Assembly (NCBI GenBank): GCA_963715895.1
Contig: OY970284.1
Span: forward strand, 4,216,001 to 4,280,000
Source of the DNA: JADGNZ01 sp963715895
Lineage (GTDB): Bacteria; Acidobacteriota; Thermoanaerobaculia; Gp7-AA8
Direction of reading: 5' to 3'
Length of the DNA stretch: 64,000 nt
This document shows, in pieces, positions 34,694 to 44,351 of this stretch (position 1 is the stretch's first letter; every line of letters begins with the position of its first letter). The notes under the pieces were generated by a model. That model searched no databases and was not told the origin of the DNA. It worked only from the letters and a program-made list of their open reading frames with translations. The position numbers were made by a program, and so were the translations under genes.

Positions 34694-35893
34694 ATGGCCA
34701 TCGAGCTCGTCCTTCCGGCTGAAGAGGCTCCTGAGGAACCGCAAGGAGATCTGGCGGTCATGCTCACCGGCGGCGGCGCGCGCGCCGCATACCAGGTCGG
34801 TTTGCTCAAAGGTCTGGCGCGGCATTTCCCCCGGCTTCGGATTCCGATCATCACCGGCGTTTCCGCGGGAGCTGTCAACGCCATCTTTCTTGCGGCGAGC
34901 GAAGGGACGCTGCGCGAAACGGCGGAACAGTTGGCGGATGTTTGGCGGTCGCTGGAGTGCCGGCATGTCTTCCGCCCCAACTATGCGGCGCTGCTTCCGT
35001 TCCGTACGGCGCTGAAAGCCATCCTCCCGCCGAAGCTGACGCGGCGCCCGCACGGCTTGCTGAACGCCGGGCCGATGGCGGAGACACTTCGCAGGATTTA
35101 TCACTGTCCCCAACGCAATCATCCGATCGACGGCATCCGGCGCAACCTCGCCAGAGGCGATCTGAAAGCGGTGGGGCTGATCGGGCTCGACTACACCACA
35201 GGACAAAGCGTTCGCTGGTCGCAGGGCCGGTCCATCGACGTTTTTGAAGGGCCGAATCGCCGCAGTGAGTCGACCGAGATCACCGTCGAGCACGTGCTCG
35301 CCTCGGCGGCCGCGCCTTTCGTGTTTCCCGCCGTGAAAATCGACCAGAGCTGGTATGGCGACGGCGGTATCCGTCTGGCCACGCCTCTATCGAGCGCCGT
35401 CCATTTGGGGGCGCGGAGGATTCTGACGCTGTCCACCGGCTACCAGCGTTCGCCCGCCGAGGCCGGCAGACCGGAGCTGCGGGGCTATCCGCCGGCGGCC
35501 CAGATCATGGGGCAGCTTTTCAACGCCGTCTTCCTCGACGTCATCGACGAAGACGTCGTGCGGATGGAGAGACTGAACGAGATGATCGGCCAGCTCGATC
35601 ATTCCAAGCGGAACGGTTTCCGGCCGATCGACCTCTGCGTGCTCCGTCCATCGGTCGACCTCGGCACGATCGCACGCGATCACGAGAAGCACCTTCCCCG
35701 CAACATGAAGCTGCTCAACCGCGCCGTCGGCACACGCGAGACGGAGTCCAACGACTTCGTCTCCATGCTCATGTTTGAGCCGCACTACACATCGCAACTG
35801 ATCGAGATCGGCGAGAGCGATGTGGTCTCGCGCCTGGACGAGTTGCGCGGGTTCCTCGGCGAGCCGGCGAGCGCGGCGATCAGCGCGGTGTAG
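34694..35893 (+). CDS. Patatin-like phospholipase
   Basis: 399 residues. Oxyanion loop TGGGARAAYQVGLLKG, nucleophile elbow GVSAGAVNA (Ser), and YGDGGIRLATPL with the catalytic Asp complete the Ser-Asp dyad. A patatin hydrolase acting on lipids or acyl esters; no signal peptide, so cytoplasmic or inner-membrane-associated. GGGARAAY instead of GGGxRG is a mild oxyanion variation. Transcribed divergently from the GlpD-like gene. Confidence 0.9.
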   Translation: MAIELVLPAEEAPEEPQGDLAVMLTGGGARAAYQVGLLKGLARHFPRLRIPIITGVSAGAVNAIFLAASEGTLRETAEQLADVWRSLECRHVFRPNYAALLPFRTALKAILPPKLTRRPHGLLNAGPMAETLRRIYHCPQRNHPIDGIRRNLARGDLKAVGLIGLDYTTGQSVRWSQGRSIDVFEGPNRRSESTEITVEHVLASAAAPFVFPAVKIDQSWYGDGGIRLATPLSSAVHLGARRILTLSTGYQRSPAEAGRPELRGYPPAAQIMGQLFNAVFLDVIDEDVVRMERLNEMIGQLDHSKRNGFRPIDLCVLRPSVDLGTIARDHEKHLPRNMKLLNRAVGTRETESNDFVSMLMFEPHYTSQLIEIGESDVVSRLDELRGFLGEPASAAISAV

Positions 35894-35901
35894 GGCGCTA
35901 C

Positions 35902-37750
35902 TTACGCCACCGCTGCCGTCTCCCGGTACTGGATCTCGTACAGCTTCCGATACAGACCCTCGTGCTGCATCAGCTCGTCGTGGGTTCCGCGCTCGCGAAT
36001 CTCGCCGTGATGGAAGACGAGGATGGTGTCGGCGGACCGGATCGTGGAGAGGCGGTGGGCGATGACGATCGACGTCCGGCCGGCCATCAGCATCTGAATC
36101 GCTTCCTGGATCAGCACCTCGGTCTCGGTGTCGATCGATGACGTCGCCTCGTCAAGGACAAGCACCGGCGGGTTGAAGGCAAGTGCACGCGCGAATGACA
36201 GCAGTCTGCTTCTCCCCTACCGATAACCCCGCGCCGCGCTCGCGGACCTCAGAGTTGTAGCCTTCGGGGAGACGCTGGATGAAGCGATCCGCCTGCACGC
36301 GTCTGGCCGCTTCCTGCACGACCTCGGCGGAGATCTTCGGATCGCCGAGGGAGATGTTCTGCGCGATCGTGCCGGTGAAAAGAAAAAAGTCCTGCTGCAC
36401 GATTGCAAAGAGGGCGCGGAGGGATGTCACCGTGTAGCGCCGGATATCGATGCCGTTGATCAGAATCTCGCCGCTCTGCGGTTCATAGAAGCGCAGCAGG
36501 AGCGCGGTCACGGTCGTCTTCCCCGCGCCGGTATGACCGACAATCGCTATGCGCTCGCCCCGTGTCGCGGTGAAGGAGACATTCTTCAGCACCCACTCCG
36601 GCTCGTTGTAGGCGAAGCAGACATTGCGGAACTCGATCGACTCGAAATGATCGATTTCCAACGTTCCCTCGTCGAGGATGTGCGGCGGAGTGTCGAGAGT
36701 CTTGAAGATCCGTTCGCTCGCGGCCATGGCCGCCTGAAGGATGTTGTACTTCTCCGAAAGGTCGGAGATCGGCTCGTAGAAACGCTGCGCGTACTGAAAG
36801 AACGCGATCAGCGTGCCGATGGAGAGCATTCCCTGGATGACCTGGCCGCCGCCGTACCAGACGATGAGGGCCATCCCGATGGTCTCCACCAACTCCACGA
36901 CAGGGTAGAAGATCGAGTAGTAGAAGACCGAATCGATGTTGGCGTCGCGGTGCCGTGCATTCAGTCCCTCGAACTTTTCCGCTTCATCAACTTCCCGGTT
37001 GAAGAGCTGGACGGTGGCCATTCCGGAGATGTGCTCCTGGAGGAAGGCGTTGATGGAGGCAATGCGGGCGCGCGTCGCGCGGTAGGTCTTGCGCGCGCCG
37101 GCGCGGAACCACGCCGAGGCCATGATGATGAGAGGGATGATCGAGAAGAGCACCAGCGCCATCCGCCAGTTCATCCAGAACAGGACGGCGACGATGCCTC
37201 CGAGCACGAAGACGTCGCCGAAGATGGAGACGAAGCCGGCCGTGAACATCTCGTTGAGCGCATCGACGTCGGTAGTGACGCGCGTCATCAGGCGGCCGAC
37301 CGGATTGCGGTCGAAGAACTGGATGTCGAGCCGCTGCAGGTGCTCGAAGATCTGCTTTCGGAGGTCGTACATGATGAACTGCCCCATCAGATTCATCAGA
37401 ACCAACTGCGTGTAAAGCACGCCAAAGCCGCCCACGAGGACGACGAGGTAAAGACCAGCGGCAAAATTGATCCCGCTCATCCGATCGAGCGCCCATCCGT
37501 GCGCGACAAGCCAGGCGCCGATGCGGTGGCTGAAACCTGTGACGCTCGCCCCTCGCAAGGGCGCCACGTAGAGATCGATCGCCACCGCCACGATGGCCGG
37601 CCCCGCGATCTCGAGCAACGACGAAAGGATGACCAGCCCGACCGACACCGTGGCCCGAAGCCGGTACGGCCTCAGATAGCGCAGCAGCCGCCGCGCAAGA
37701 TGCGGGTCGAATGCCTTTGCTCCTTCGTCTTCGTGTCGTTCGAATTCCAT
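35902..37750 (-). pseudogene. ABC exporter half-transporter (MsbA-like), frameshifted
   Basis: Six membrane helices and a nucleotide-binding domain with Walker A GHTGAGKTT and the signature LSVGEKQ. Immediately after KQ one extra base (about 36205) shifts the frame, so the N-terminal frame stops soon after. Removing one base restores LLSFARALAFNPPVLVLDEA and the rest through RLSTIRSADTILVF. Full length would be ~616 residues. Either a recent inactivating mutation or an assembly error. Start at M of MEFERHED. It faces the partner ABC gene across a hairpin repeat. Confidence 0.82.
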
Positions 37751-37767
37751 GATGGGCTGCGCTATCG

Positions 37768-37856
37768 CGCGTTGTCGGTTATCGGTTGTCTGTGGTCTTC
37801 GCCGGACTCGGCCCTGATAACGCGCGCAGCGCAATCAACCGATAACCGACAACGCG
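37768..37856. repeat. GTTGTCGG-class hairpin between the two ABC genes
   Basis: Arms CGCGTTGTCGGTTATCGGTT(G) at 37768-37788 and 37836-37856 are perfect 21-bp complements. Adjacent GCGC-rich flanks extend toward the stop of the upstream gene at 37869 and the start of the downstream gene at 37750. Confidence 0.85.
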
Positions 37857-37868
37857 GCGAAGCCGCCG

Positions 37869-39626
37869 TTAAGCGATTTCCGCGATCTCCTCCTCCAGGG
37901 TCTGTGTCCGATAGAGGTTTGCGTAGTAGCCGTCCTGGTCGAGGAGTACGTCGTGCGTCCCTCGCTCGACGATGCGTCCGTCGTCGATGACGATGATGGT
38001 GTCGGCGTCTTTCACCGAGGAAACGCGGTGCGAGACGATCAGCGCCGTGCGGTCCTTGCGGATCTCGCGCAGCGCGCGGAGGATCTGTTCTTCCGTATTC
38101 GTGTCGACCGCGCTCAGGGAATCGTCGAGGATCAGGATGGCCGGGTCGCGGACGAGCGCGCGTGCGATGGCTGTCCGCTGCTTCTGCCCGCCTGACAGCG
38201 TGATGCCGCGCTCGCCGATCAGCGTCTCCAGTCCCTGGGGAAATGACGCCACGTCGCCTGACAGTCCAGCCAGGTTCGCCGACTCCTGAACGTCCTCCGG
38301 CGAAGCATCGCGCCGCCCGAAACGGATGTTCTCGGCGATCGATTCGGAGAAGAGGAAGGTCTCCTGCGGAACGGCGCCGATCCACTGGCGGAGTTGCGAC
38401 GTCGGAAACGACTCGACCGGCCGACGGTCGATCAGGATCGTCCCCGGCGGCGGCTCGAAGGTCCGCGTGATCAGCGCAAGCAGCGTCGACTTCCCGCTGC
38501 CGGTCCGGCCGACGATGCCGACCGTTTCTCCGGGGCGGACATGGAGATCGATGTAGCGCAGTGTTGGCCGGGACGATCCGGCATAGGTGAAGGTGAGATG
38601 GCGAATCTCGATCTCGCCGCGCACCGGTACGAGCACGCGCTCCCCGGAGCCCGCCTGAACGTCGGGCTGGACAGACCACACCTCGTGCAGGCGCACCATC
38701 GAAGCCATGCCGCGCTGGAAGAGGTTCGTCACCCAGCCGAGCGCGATCAGCGGCCAGACCATCCTGCCGAGGTAGAGCTGGAAGGCGATGAAACTCCCGA
38801 TCGACAGCGCGCCGACGATCATGGCCCGGCTGCCGAGGTAGAAGATCAGACAGAAGAGCAACCCGATCATCGCGTGCAGGCCGGGATAGAACGTCGCCGT
38901 CAGCTTGATGACGGTGCGGTTACGCTCGACATACTCCCGGTTCATCGCCGCGAACAACTCGCTCTCCGCGCGCTCCCGTCCGAACGCCCGCACCACGCGC
39001 ACGCCGGCCAGGTTCTCCTGAACGCGCGCCGAGATGTCGCCGAAGTAATCCTGAACGGCCTTGAACTTCACATGAATCCGCTGGCCGAAGTACCTCACCA
39101 TCAGGACGATCACCGGTACCGAAATCAGCGAGAGGAGCGCCATCTGCCGGCTGATCCGCATCATCATCACGAAGGCGCCGATCACGACGAACAGCGACGA
39201 GATCGAATGCATGACCGCCGGTCCCATCAGCATGCGTACGGAGGCCAGGTCGTTCGTGGCGCGGGAGAGGAGATCGCCGGTGCGTTGCTCCTGGTAGTAG
39301 GCCACCGGCAGCGACTGCAGATGACCGTAGAAGTCGTTGCGCATCTCATATTCGATGCGCCGCGACTCGCCGATGATGATGCGGCGCTGCAGAAAGAGAA
39401 AGAGTCCCTCGCACATCGACGCGCCGACGAGCAGGAGTGCGTAGCGGATCAGCGCCCCGCGCGTGACCGCCTTGGCCAGTTCGTTGACCGCGTTGCCAAC
39501 GATGAGCGGCTTGAGCAGCGAGAACCCCGCCGAAGCGATCACGCAGAGCCCACCAAGCGTCAGGGCCGTTTTGTGCCGGGCGAAGTATCCGAAGAGTCGG
39601 CGGAGAGGAGAGGGAGTCAGAGGCAA
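37869..39626 (-). CDS. ABC exporter half-transporter (MsbA-like)
   Basis: 585 residues with six membrane helices (~1-310) and an NBD (~345-575): Walker A VGRTGSGKSTLL, signature LSGGQKQR, Walker B ILILDDSLSAVD and H-loop ALIVSHRVSSV. Most likely forms a heterodimer with the neighbouring, frameshifted subunit. The Asp in place of Glu after Walker B (LDDS) suggests this NBD holds the degenerate catalytic site typical of heterodimeric exporters. The only available start is TTG 39626, inside a hairpin repeat. Confidence 0.9.
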   Translation of the reverse strand: MPLTPSPLRRLFGYFARHKTALTLGGLCVIASAGFSLLKPLIVGNAVNELAKAVTRGALIRYALLLVGASMCEGLFLFLQRRIIIGESRRIEYEMRNDFYGHLQSLPVAYYQEQRTGDLLSRATNDLASVRMLMGPAVMHSISSLFVVIGAFVMMMRISRQMALLSLISVPVIVLMVRYFGQRIHVKFKAVQDYFGDISARVQENLAGVRVVRAFGRERAESELFAAMNREYVERNRTVIKLTATFYPGLHAMIGLLFCLIFYLGSRAMIVGALSIGSFIAFQLYLGRMVWPLIALGWVTNLFQRGMASMVRLHEVWSVQPDVQAGSGERVLVPVRGEIEIRHLTFTYAGSSRPTLRYIDLHVRPGETVGIVGRTGSGKSTLLALITRTFEPPPGTILIDRRPVESFPTSQLRQWIGAVPQETFLFSESIAENIRFGRRDASPEDVQESANLAGLSGDVASFPQGLETLIGERGITLSGGQKQRTAIARALVRDPAILILDDSLSAVDTNTEEQILRALREIRKDRTALIVSHRVSSVKDADTIIVIDDGRIVERGTHDVLLDQDGYYANLYRTQTLEEEIAEIA

Positions 39627-39714
39627 TGTTGAATGTCGAATGTTGAATGTTCAGTGTTGAATGAGGGCGTCGGTCTCCCCCATCATTCAACATTCAACAT
39701 TGAACATTCAACAT
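39625..39714. repeat. TTGAATG-word hairpin
   Basis: Left arm is built of AATGTTGAATG words, right arm of CATTCAACATTCAAC words. The hairpin begins on the ABC gene's apparent TTG start and fills part of the space before the NTF2-like gene. A third word class of the intergenic hairpin family. Confidence 0.8.
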
Positions 39715-39739
39715 GGAACATTTCGGCCTGGGCGGGCGA

Positions 39740-40204
39740 TCAGTTCGCCGCCACCGCCTGGTTCCACATTTCTTCCTTAACCCGCCACTTGCCGTCCGTT
39801 CCGCGGTGGAGAATGAACAGCATCTTCCCCCATCCGTCGAACGGCGGCTTGCCGTCCGGAAACTGCACGACCTGATGCTCCGTGCACCACTCCGAGCCCC
39901 AGTCGCCGGAGACCCGAATGTCGTGGCACTGCATCTCGAACGTCTTCATCCTGGCGCCGGGAAGCTTCGCCACGACGTCGTCGAGGAAGGTGCCGATGGC
40001 CTTCTTCCCGACGATCGGCGGCGTCGACGGAAGGAGGCTGACGCCGTCATCTTCCCAGAGGGCAAGGACGGCGGCGTTGTCCATGCTCCGTGTGGCGGCG
40101 TCGAGAGTTCTGTTAAAGGATTCGATGCCGGATTGGGGGGTGGCAGCGCTGGCGACGAAAGCGGTGAAAACAAGTGGGAGAAGTACCTTGCTCACAGAAC
40201 TCAT
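39740..40204 (-). CDS. Secreted NTF2-like (DUF4440/SnoaL) protein
   Basis: 154 residues with a signal peptide (MSSVSKVLLPLVFTAFVASA). NTF2-like cone fold: FNRTLDAATRSMDNAAVLALWEDDG, then VGKKAIGTFLDDVV and GKWRVKEEMWN. These proteins bind small hydrophobic ligands or act as simple enzymes; the ligand is unknown. Confidence 0.85.
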   Translation of the reverse strand: MSSVSKVLLPLVFTAFVASAATPQSGIESFNRTLDAATRSMDNAAVLALWEDDGVSLLPSTPPIVGKKAIGTFLDDVVAKLPGARMKTFEMQCHDIRVSGDWGSEWCTEHQVVQFPDGKPPFDGWGKMLFILHRGTDGKWRVKEEMWNQAVAAN

Positions 40205-40278
40205 TCAAGACTCCTGTCGTGCGTTTCACCGGATCAGATTGAGGGGGTTTGTCTATCGGCGAACGCAACCGGACGCGG

Positions 40279-40518
40279 TTATCCTTCCCGCGCGCGAAGA
40301 TACCGGCGGCGACCGTGAATGCCAGCCCACACGGCCACAGCGGGAAGGAGTGCGAAGCCAACGAAATACGCCTTGGCCCACCACTTTGGTGCCGAGGCGC
40401 ACATAGCGACGACGCCAGTGACCATGCCCAACATCATGTACGCGATGTACGAACCGGCCAGTGCCGCCGCTGCGCATGTCAACGCTACAAACAGGGATCG
40501 CTTCTGGTGATGAGCCAC
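40279..40518 (-). CDS. Small membrane protein, two helices
   Basis: 79 residues from a GTG start with no strong ribosome site: two hydrophobic stretches (~8-40 and ~50-68) and a basic tail RRRYLRAREG. Coding-like amino acid use but no recognisable family. Confidence 0.45.
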   Translation of the reverse strand: MAHHQKRSLFVALTCAAAALAGSYIAYMMLGMVTGVVAMCASAPKWWAKAYFVGFALLPAVAVWAGIHGRRRYLRAREG

Positions 40519-40594
40519 GCGCGATCAGCATAGCAGCAGCGTCATCGAGAACGGAACGAGCGTTTCAAAACCGAACGTACAGCGGCTAGAAGGA

Positions 40595-40996
40595 TCAGGT
40601 AGCCTCCCGCTCCTCCCCCACCCTTCCACCTTCATCCTTCAACGGCAGCTTCTTCATCTCCTGCAGCGTGATTCGCAGAACGCTGCCGAGTGTGAAGCCT
40701 TGCGGGAAGCAGTGCGGGATGCGGATTCCGGCGCCGCTGAGCTCCAGGAAATCGAGCGGCGGCTTGCGGCGGGCAAGCACGAAGACCAGTTTGCGCGGGA
40801 GGTCTTCGCGGTCGTCGGCGTTGAGGTGGAGGGGCTGGAGGTAGTAGCCGAAGTGCATCGTGCGCAGAGCGGGGACGCCGCCGGCGAACTCCGGGAGCGT
40901 TACGCTCAGGCCGAGGGCGCCGAAAATCCAGTTCTCCTGGGCGAACTCGCCGCGCCAGAAGTCCTCTTCGTCCGGGGTCAGATGTTCGAGTCGCAT
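40595..40996 (-). CDS. Hypothetical protein, downstream of the thioredoxin-like gene
   Basis: 133 residues. Starts at the ATG that overlaps the upstream stop by one base (TGATG), so translational coupling is likely. LTPDEEDFWRGEFAQENWIFG, then ALRTMHFGYYLQPLHLNADD and HCFPQGFTLGSVLRI. Not recognised; no signal peptide and no membrane helix. Context suggests a role with the thioredoxin-like protein. Confidence 0.7.
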   Translation of the reverse strand: MRLEHLTPDEEDFWRGEFAQENWIFGALGLSVTLPEFAGGVPALRTMHFGYYLQPLHLNADDREDLPRKLVFVLARRKPPLDFLELSGAGIRIPHCFPQGFTLGSVLRITLQEMKKLPLKDEGGRVGEEREAT

Positions 40997-41481
40997 CAGC
41001 GCACGCGGTCTAGAAATGCCGCGAACTGGTCGCGGCCCGGATAGCCGACAGTCCGGTCTTGAACGCTGCCGTCCCGCGCGGCGACGACGACGGTTGGAAA
41101 GGCGTTGACGCCATAGCGGTCCATCAGCCGCTGCACATTGTCGGAATTGCGGCCGTCTTCGCGCTGGCGATCGATGACTTTGACGGCGATGTAGCGGCGG
41201 TTGATCTTCGCGGAAAGATCGGGGTCCATGAACACCTCCCTCTCGAGCAGGTGACACGGGCCGCACCATGCGGCGGAGAACTCGTAGAGGATCGGGCGGT
41301 GCGATCTCGTCGACACCGCCACCGCCTCATCGATATCGGTCCAGTGAACGAGATCGACGTCCGTCTTGACGGGGACCTTCCACGAAACGATACGCGCCAC
41401 GATCAGCAACACCACCACGATCGGCAGCCAGATCGGCAGTGCCCGCTGCTTGGTCCGGTCGAAGGTCAGGCTAGTCGGCAC
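40996..41481 (-). CDS. Membrane-anchored thioredoxin-like protein
   Basis: 161 residues: one N-terminal anchor (~17-35), then a thioredoxin fold with EFSAAWCGPCHLLEREVF (CGPC redox pair) and a cis-Pro in NAFPTVVVAA. Probably a periplasm-facing disulfide reductase. It starts 11 bp inside the upstream permease gene, so it is likely cotranscribed with the ABC-2 exporter. Confidence 0.9.
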   Translation of the reverse strand: MPTSLTFDRTKQRALPIWLPIVVVLLIVARIVSWKVPVKTDVDLVHWTDIDEAVAVSTRSHRPILYEFSAAWCGPCHLLEREVFMDPDLSAKINRRYIAVKVIDRQREDGRNSDNVQRLMDRYGVNAFPTVVVAARDGSVQDRTVGYPGRDQFAAFLDRVR

Positions 41482-42205
41482 CGTACGGGACCTCCCGCCG
41501 CGAGAATATGACGCACGCCAGCAGCAGCGCCACCAAGGCGTTGCAGAGAAGCATCACGATCCAGTTGCGGTCGAAGGGGATCATCGGCGTATCGGGAAAA
41601 AGGTTGCTGTTGACCGTTGCCAGCGCCTTGAGCAGGCCGGGGTGCGCGCGCAGGAACGCGCCGATCGTTCCCATCTCTCCGCTCACGGCATTCTTCATCA
41701 TGTTGAGCAGGCCGGAGATCATCGGCAGAAGAATCTGGGCAGCGATGTAAATCCCGATGTTCACGTAGGAGCGCGAGAAGCTGCCGAGGAGCGCCAGCAG
41801 CGAGCAGACGAACAATACCTTCAGCGCCGAGACCAGCGCCGCCGCCAACGCGGTGCGCCAGGCGATCGGCGTTCCGGCGATCAAGTGTCCCACGATGTCG
41901 CTGCCGAACATAACCATGATGGCCACCCAGATCGCCAGCACCACGCCGACAACGCGTGAGAGCAGGTAGCTGGATCGGTTGATCGGCTTGCTGAGGATGA
42001 GCTGCAGCGTGCCCGACGAAAACTCAGGGCCGATGAGCTGGCATCCGGCGATGAGGGCGAAGAGTCCGATCATCTCGTACGGCGCCCCCGGCCCGCCGAT
42101 CGCGGCCGCCGTGACCACAATGAGGATGAGAAGGAGCAAGGCGATGATGTATCCGAGGTGCGCGAAGTGTCTGCGCAGCGTCTCGGCGATCACGACAGCG
42201 CTCAT
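41471..42205 (-). CDS. ABC-2 type permease
   Basis: 244 residues with six hydrophobic helices. GPEFSSGTLQLILSKPINRSSYLLSR matches the ABC-2 permease signature in the first cytoplasmic loop. Forms an exporter with the ATPase encoded directly upstream (four-base overlap). Confidence 0.9.
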   Translation of the reverse strand: MSAVVIAETLRRHFAHLGYIIALLLLILIVVTAAAIGGPGAPYEMIGLFALIAGCQLIGPEFSSGTLQLILSKPINRSSYLLSRVVGVVLAIWVAIMVMFGSDIVGHLIAGTPIAWRTALAAALVSALKVLFVCSLLALLGSFSRSYVNIGIYIAAQILLPMISGLLNMMKNAVSGEMGTIGAFLRAHPGLLKALATVNSNLFPDTPMIPFDRNWIVMLLCNALVALLLACVIFSRREVPYGAD

Positions 42206-43095
42206 GCGTCACCTCGGAAGATCGACTCGAGGTCTGCCGTGCGGCGCCGGACATCGATGACGCCCGCCCCGCTGCCGACGATACGCGTCACGAGCTGCGC
42301 CACATCCGCCTCGGTGGCGACATTCGCCGTGACGACGTCGTCCTTCACCGCCACTCCCGCTGCCGACTCGACGGCCACCGCATCGTAGGAACCGGCCAGG
42401 AGCGTGACGGCGATGGTGATCTGCGCGATGTCGCGAAGCGCTTCTTCGCGCGCGATGACACCGCCCCTGAGGAAGAGCACGCGGTCGCAGACTTTTTCGA
42501 CTTCCGCCAGTTGATGTGAATTGAGCAGCACCGCCGCACCGCGCGCTTTCTCCTCGGCGATGAGATCGCGCACGAGGAAGACGCCGTTCGGATCGAGACC
42601 CGAGGTCGGCTCGTCGAGAAACAGGAAGTCGGGATCGAGCATCAGCGCCTGGGCCATTCCGATGCGTTGCAGCATGCCGCGCGAGTATTGCGAGAGGCGC
42701 TTGTCTTCCGCGTCCTTCAGTCCGAGACGCGTGAGGAGCTCATCGACGCGATCGCCGGCGCGTGCGCGCGGCACGCCGGCCAGTCGCGCCATGTAACGCA
42801 GGAACGCGCCGCCGGTAGCACGGCGGTCGAAGTTCATCCGCTCCGGCACGAAGCCGGTGCGGCGACGCACGTCGAGGTCATCGTTCGAGCGGCCGTCGAT
42901 CGTGATCGAGCCGGTGTCGGCGTTGAGAAAGCCGACGATGCACGACATCAGCGTGGTCTTGCCCGCTCCGTTCGGGCCGATGAGGCCGACCACTTCGCCA
43001 GGGGCGATGGTCAGGTCGACGCCTTTCAGCACGGGGCGCACGACGCCGAATGGGCGGTACGCCTTGGTCAGTGCTTCGACTCGGATTCCGTTCAT
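42202..43095 (-). CDS. ABC transporter ATP-binding protein (DrrA/NatA-like)
   Basis: 297 residues. Walker A GLIGPNGAGKTTLMSC, signature YSRGMLQRIGMAQAL, Walker B FLFLDEPTSGLDPNG and the H-loop LLNSHQLAEVEKV. A ~70-residue C-terminal extension follows. Powers the ABC-2 permease next to it; substrate unknown (lipid, antibiotic or sodium are all seen in the family). Confidence 0.94.
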   Translation of the reverse strand: MNGIRVEALTKAYRPFGVVRPVLKGVDLTIAPGEVVGLIGPNGAGKTTLMSCIVGFLNADTGSITIDGRSNDDLDVRRRTGFVPERMNFDRRATGGAFLRYMARLAGVPRARAGDRVDELLTRLGLKDAEDKRLSQYSRGMLQRIGMAQALMLDPDFLFLDEPTSGLDPNGVFLVRDLIAEEKARGAAVLLNSHQLAEVEKVCDRVLFLRGGVIAREEALRDIAQITIAVTLLAGSYDAVAVESAAGVAVKDDVVTANVATEADVAQLVTRIVGSGAGVIDVRRRTADLESIFRGDA

Positions 43096-43352
43096 TGCTG
43101 TAGTTTGCGCAGGCCGGCCACGATCTCGTCGATCTTCGTCCTGTGGAATTGATCGATGGTCCGTTGCAACTCACCCTCCGGCGTTTCCGAGAGATCCTCG
43201 GTGTATAGCTTCTTCAACGCGCCGGCGAGATAGACCTTCGTTTCGATGCGCCAGTTGGGCCGCGAGAAAAACTCGGTTTGCACGGTGAGTTTCTTCGGGC
43301 CGACGTCGAACGCGTCGAGGCGGCCCATTGGTTCATTCTGCAGCTCCGGCAT
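43092..43352 (-). CDS. Hypothetical small protein at the start of the ABC-2 operon
   Basis: 86 residues: MPELQNEPMGRLDAFDVGPK, then TEFFSRPNWRIETKVYLAGAL and a helical end (IDQFHRTKIDEIVAGLRKL). Its stop overlaps the ATPase start by four bases (ATGA), so it belongs to the operon. Family not recognised. Confidence 0.65.
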   Translation of the reverse strand: MPELQNEPMGRLDAFDVGPKKLTVQTEFFSRPNWRIETKVYLAGALKKLYTEDLSETPEGELQRTIDQFHRTKIDEIVAGLRKLQQ

Positions 43353-43373
43353 CTGCGCGGATGATAACAGTGG

Positions 43374-44210
43374 TCACGGAAACAGCCGCGCCGCGTTGTC
43401 CCAGAGAATCTTGCGCGTGACTTCTTCGCCGAGGTTGAGGGCGAGAAAGTCGTCGATGTTCTTCCGCGGCGAGACCACCCCTGGCGACGGCCAATCGGTT
43501 CCCCACAGCACCTTGTCCGCCAGGTCGGCAACGCGCGGAACATAGCGCAGCAGTGCTTTCGGCGGGATTCCGGAGATGTCGAGCCGCACGTTGTCGTGAC
43601 GCCGCGCCAGGAAGAAGGCCGTCTCGCCGTGCAGCGGCCGTCCGGAGTGCGCGAGGATGATCGGCAGACGAGGGAAGTCGTTGGCCACGTCGTCGATCGG
43701 CATCGGATCGGCGAAGATGTTGCGCGCGCGCGGAAAGACCGAGGTGCCCGTGTGAAACATCACCGGCACTCCCCGATCCTCGCATTCGCGATAGATCTCG
43801 GCGAGCTGCCACAACTCGCCGTGGTAGGCATTCGGTGCGAAGAGCTGATGCGGCGGATGGATCTTGATCATGCGGATGCCGAGGTCGAGCACGCGCCGGA
43901 TCTCGTCGCGCACGTTGATCTCGTGCAGCGGATTCACCGAGCCGACGGGAAGCAGACGGTGGCGATGATCGCGCGTGAAATTGGCGATCCAGTCGTTGGT
44001 CTCCCGGGTGAAGCCCATCACATCCGGCGAGACGTAATTGATGCAGCAGACCCGCTCCACCCCTTCCCGATCGAGAAAGCGGACGACGTTGTCCGCCGAT
44101 GTCAGCACCTCCTTCGCGTTCGCATGCGAGGGGTCGGACAGCATCGACAACACCTCGGGCTTGAGCATCTCCCACGGCTGGATATGGATGTGAACGTCGA
44201 AAACGCGCAT
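43374..44210 (-). CDS. Amidohydrolase-2 family metal-dependent hydrolase
   Basis: ~278 residues. HxH metal ligands at VFDVHIHIQPW, further His in MIKIHPPHQL and ILAHSGRP, and the Asp in WGTDWPSPG: the complete amidohydrolase-2 set. Family members hydrolyse or decarboxylate small organic acids. Start at MRVFDVH; the hairpin repeat begins ~11 bp upstream. Confidence 0.9.
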   Translation of the reverse strand: MRVFDVHIHIQPWEMLKPEVLSMLSDPSHANAKEVLTSADNVVRFLDREGVERVCCINYVSPDVMGFTRETNDWIANFTRDHRHRLLPVGSVNPLHEINVRDEIRRVLDLGIRMIKIHPPHQLFAPNAYHGELWQLAEIYRECEDRGVPVMFHTGTSVFPRARNIFADPMPIDDVANDFPRLPIILAHSGRPLHGETAFFLARRHDNVRLDISGIPPKALLRYVPRVADLADKVLWGTDWPSPGVVSPRKNIDDFLALNLGEEVTRKILWDNAARLFP

Positions 44211-44220
44211 GAGCAATTAT

Positions 44221-44351
44221 GCGGCTTCGCCGCGTTGTCGGTTATCGGTTGTCGGTTTCACGAACTTCACGGCTGTCTTAACTGAATCGACGATGCATAC
44301 CGAAGCGCGCCGCCAACCGACAACCGATAACCGACAACGCGGCTTAGCCGC
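44221..44351. repeat. GTTGTCGG-class hairpin, best conserved copy
   Basis: Left arm 44221-44257 and right arm 44315-44351 are 37-bp inverted copies with two mismatches: GCGGCTTCGCCGCG, then GTTGTCGGTTATCGGTTGTC. The right arm ends inside the stop codon of the acetyltransferase gene (TAG, 44351-44353 on the minus strand). Loop of ~57 bp. Confidence 0.9.
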
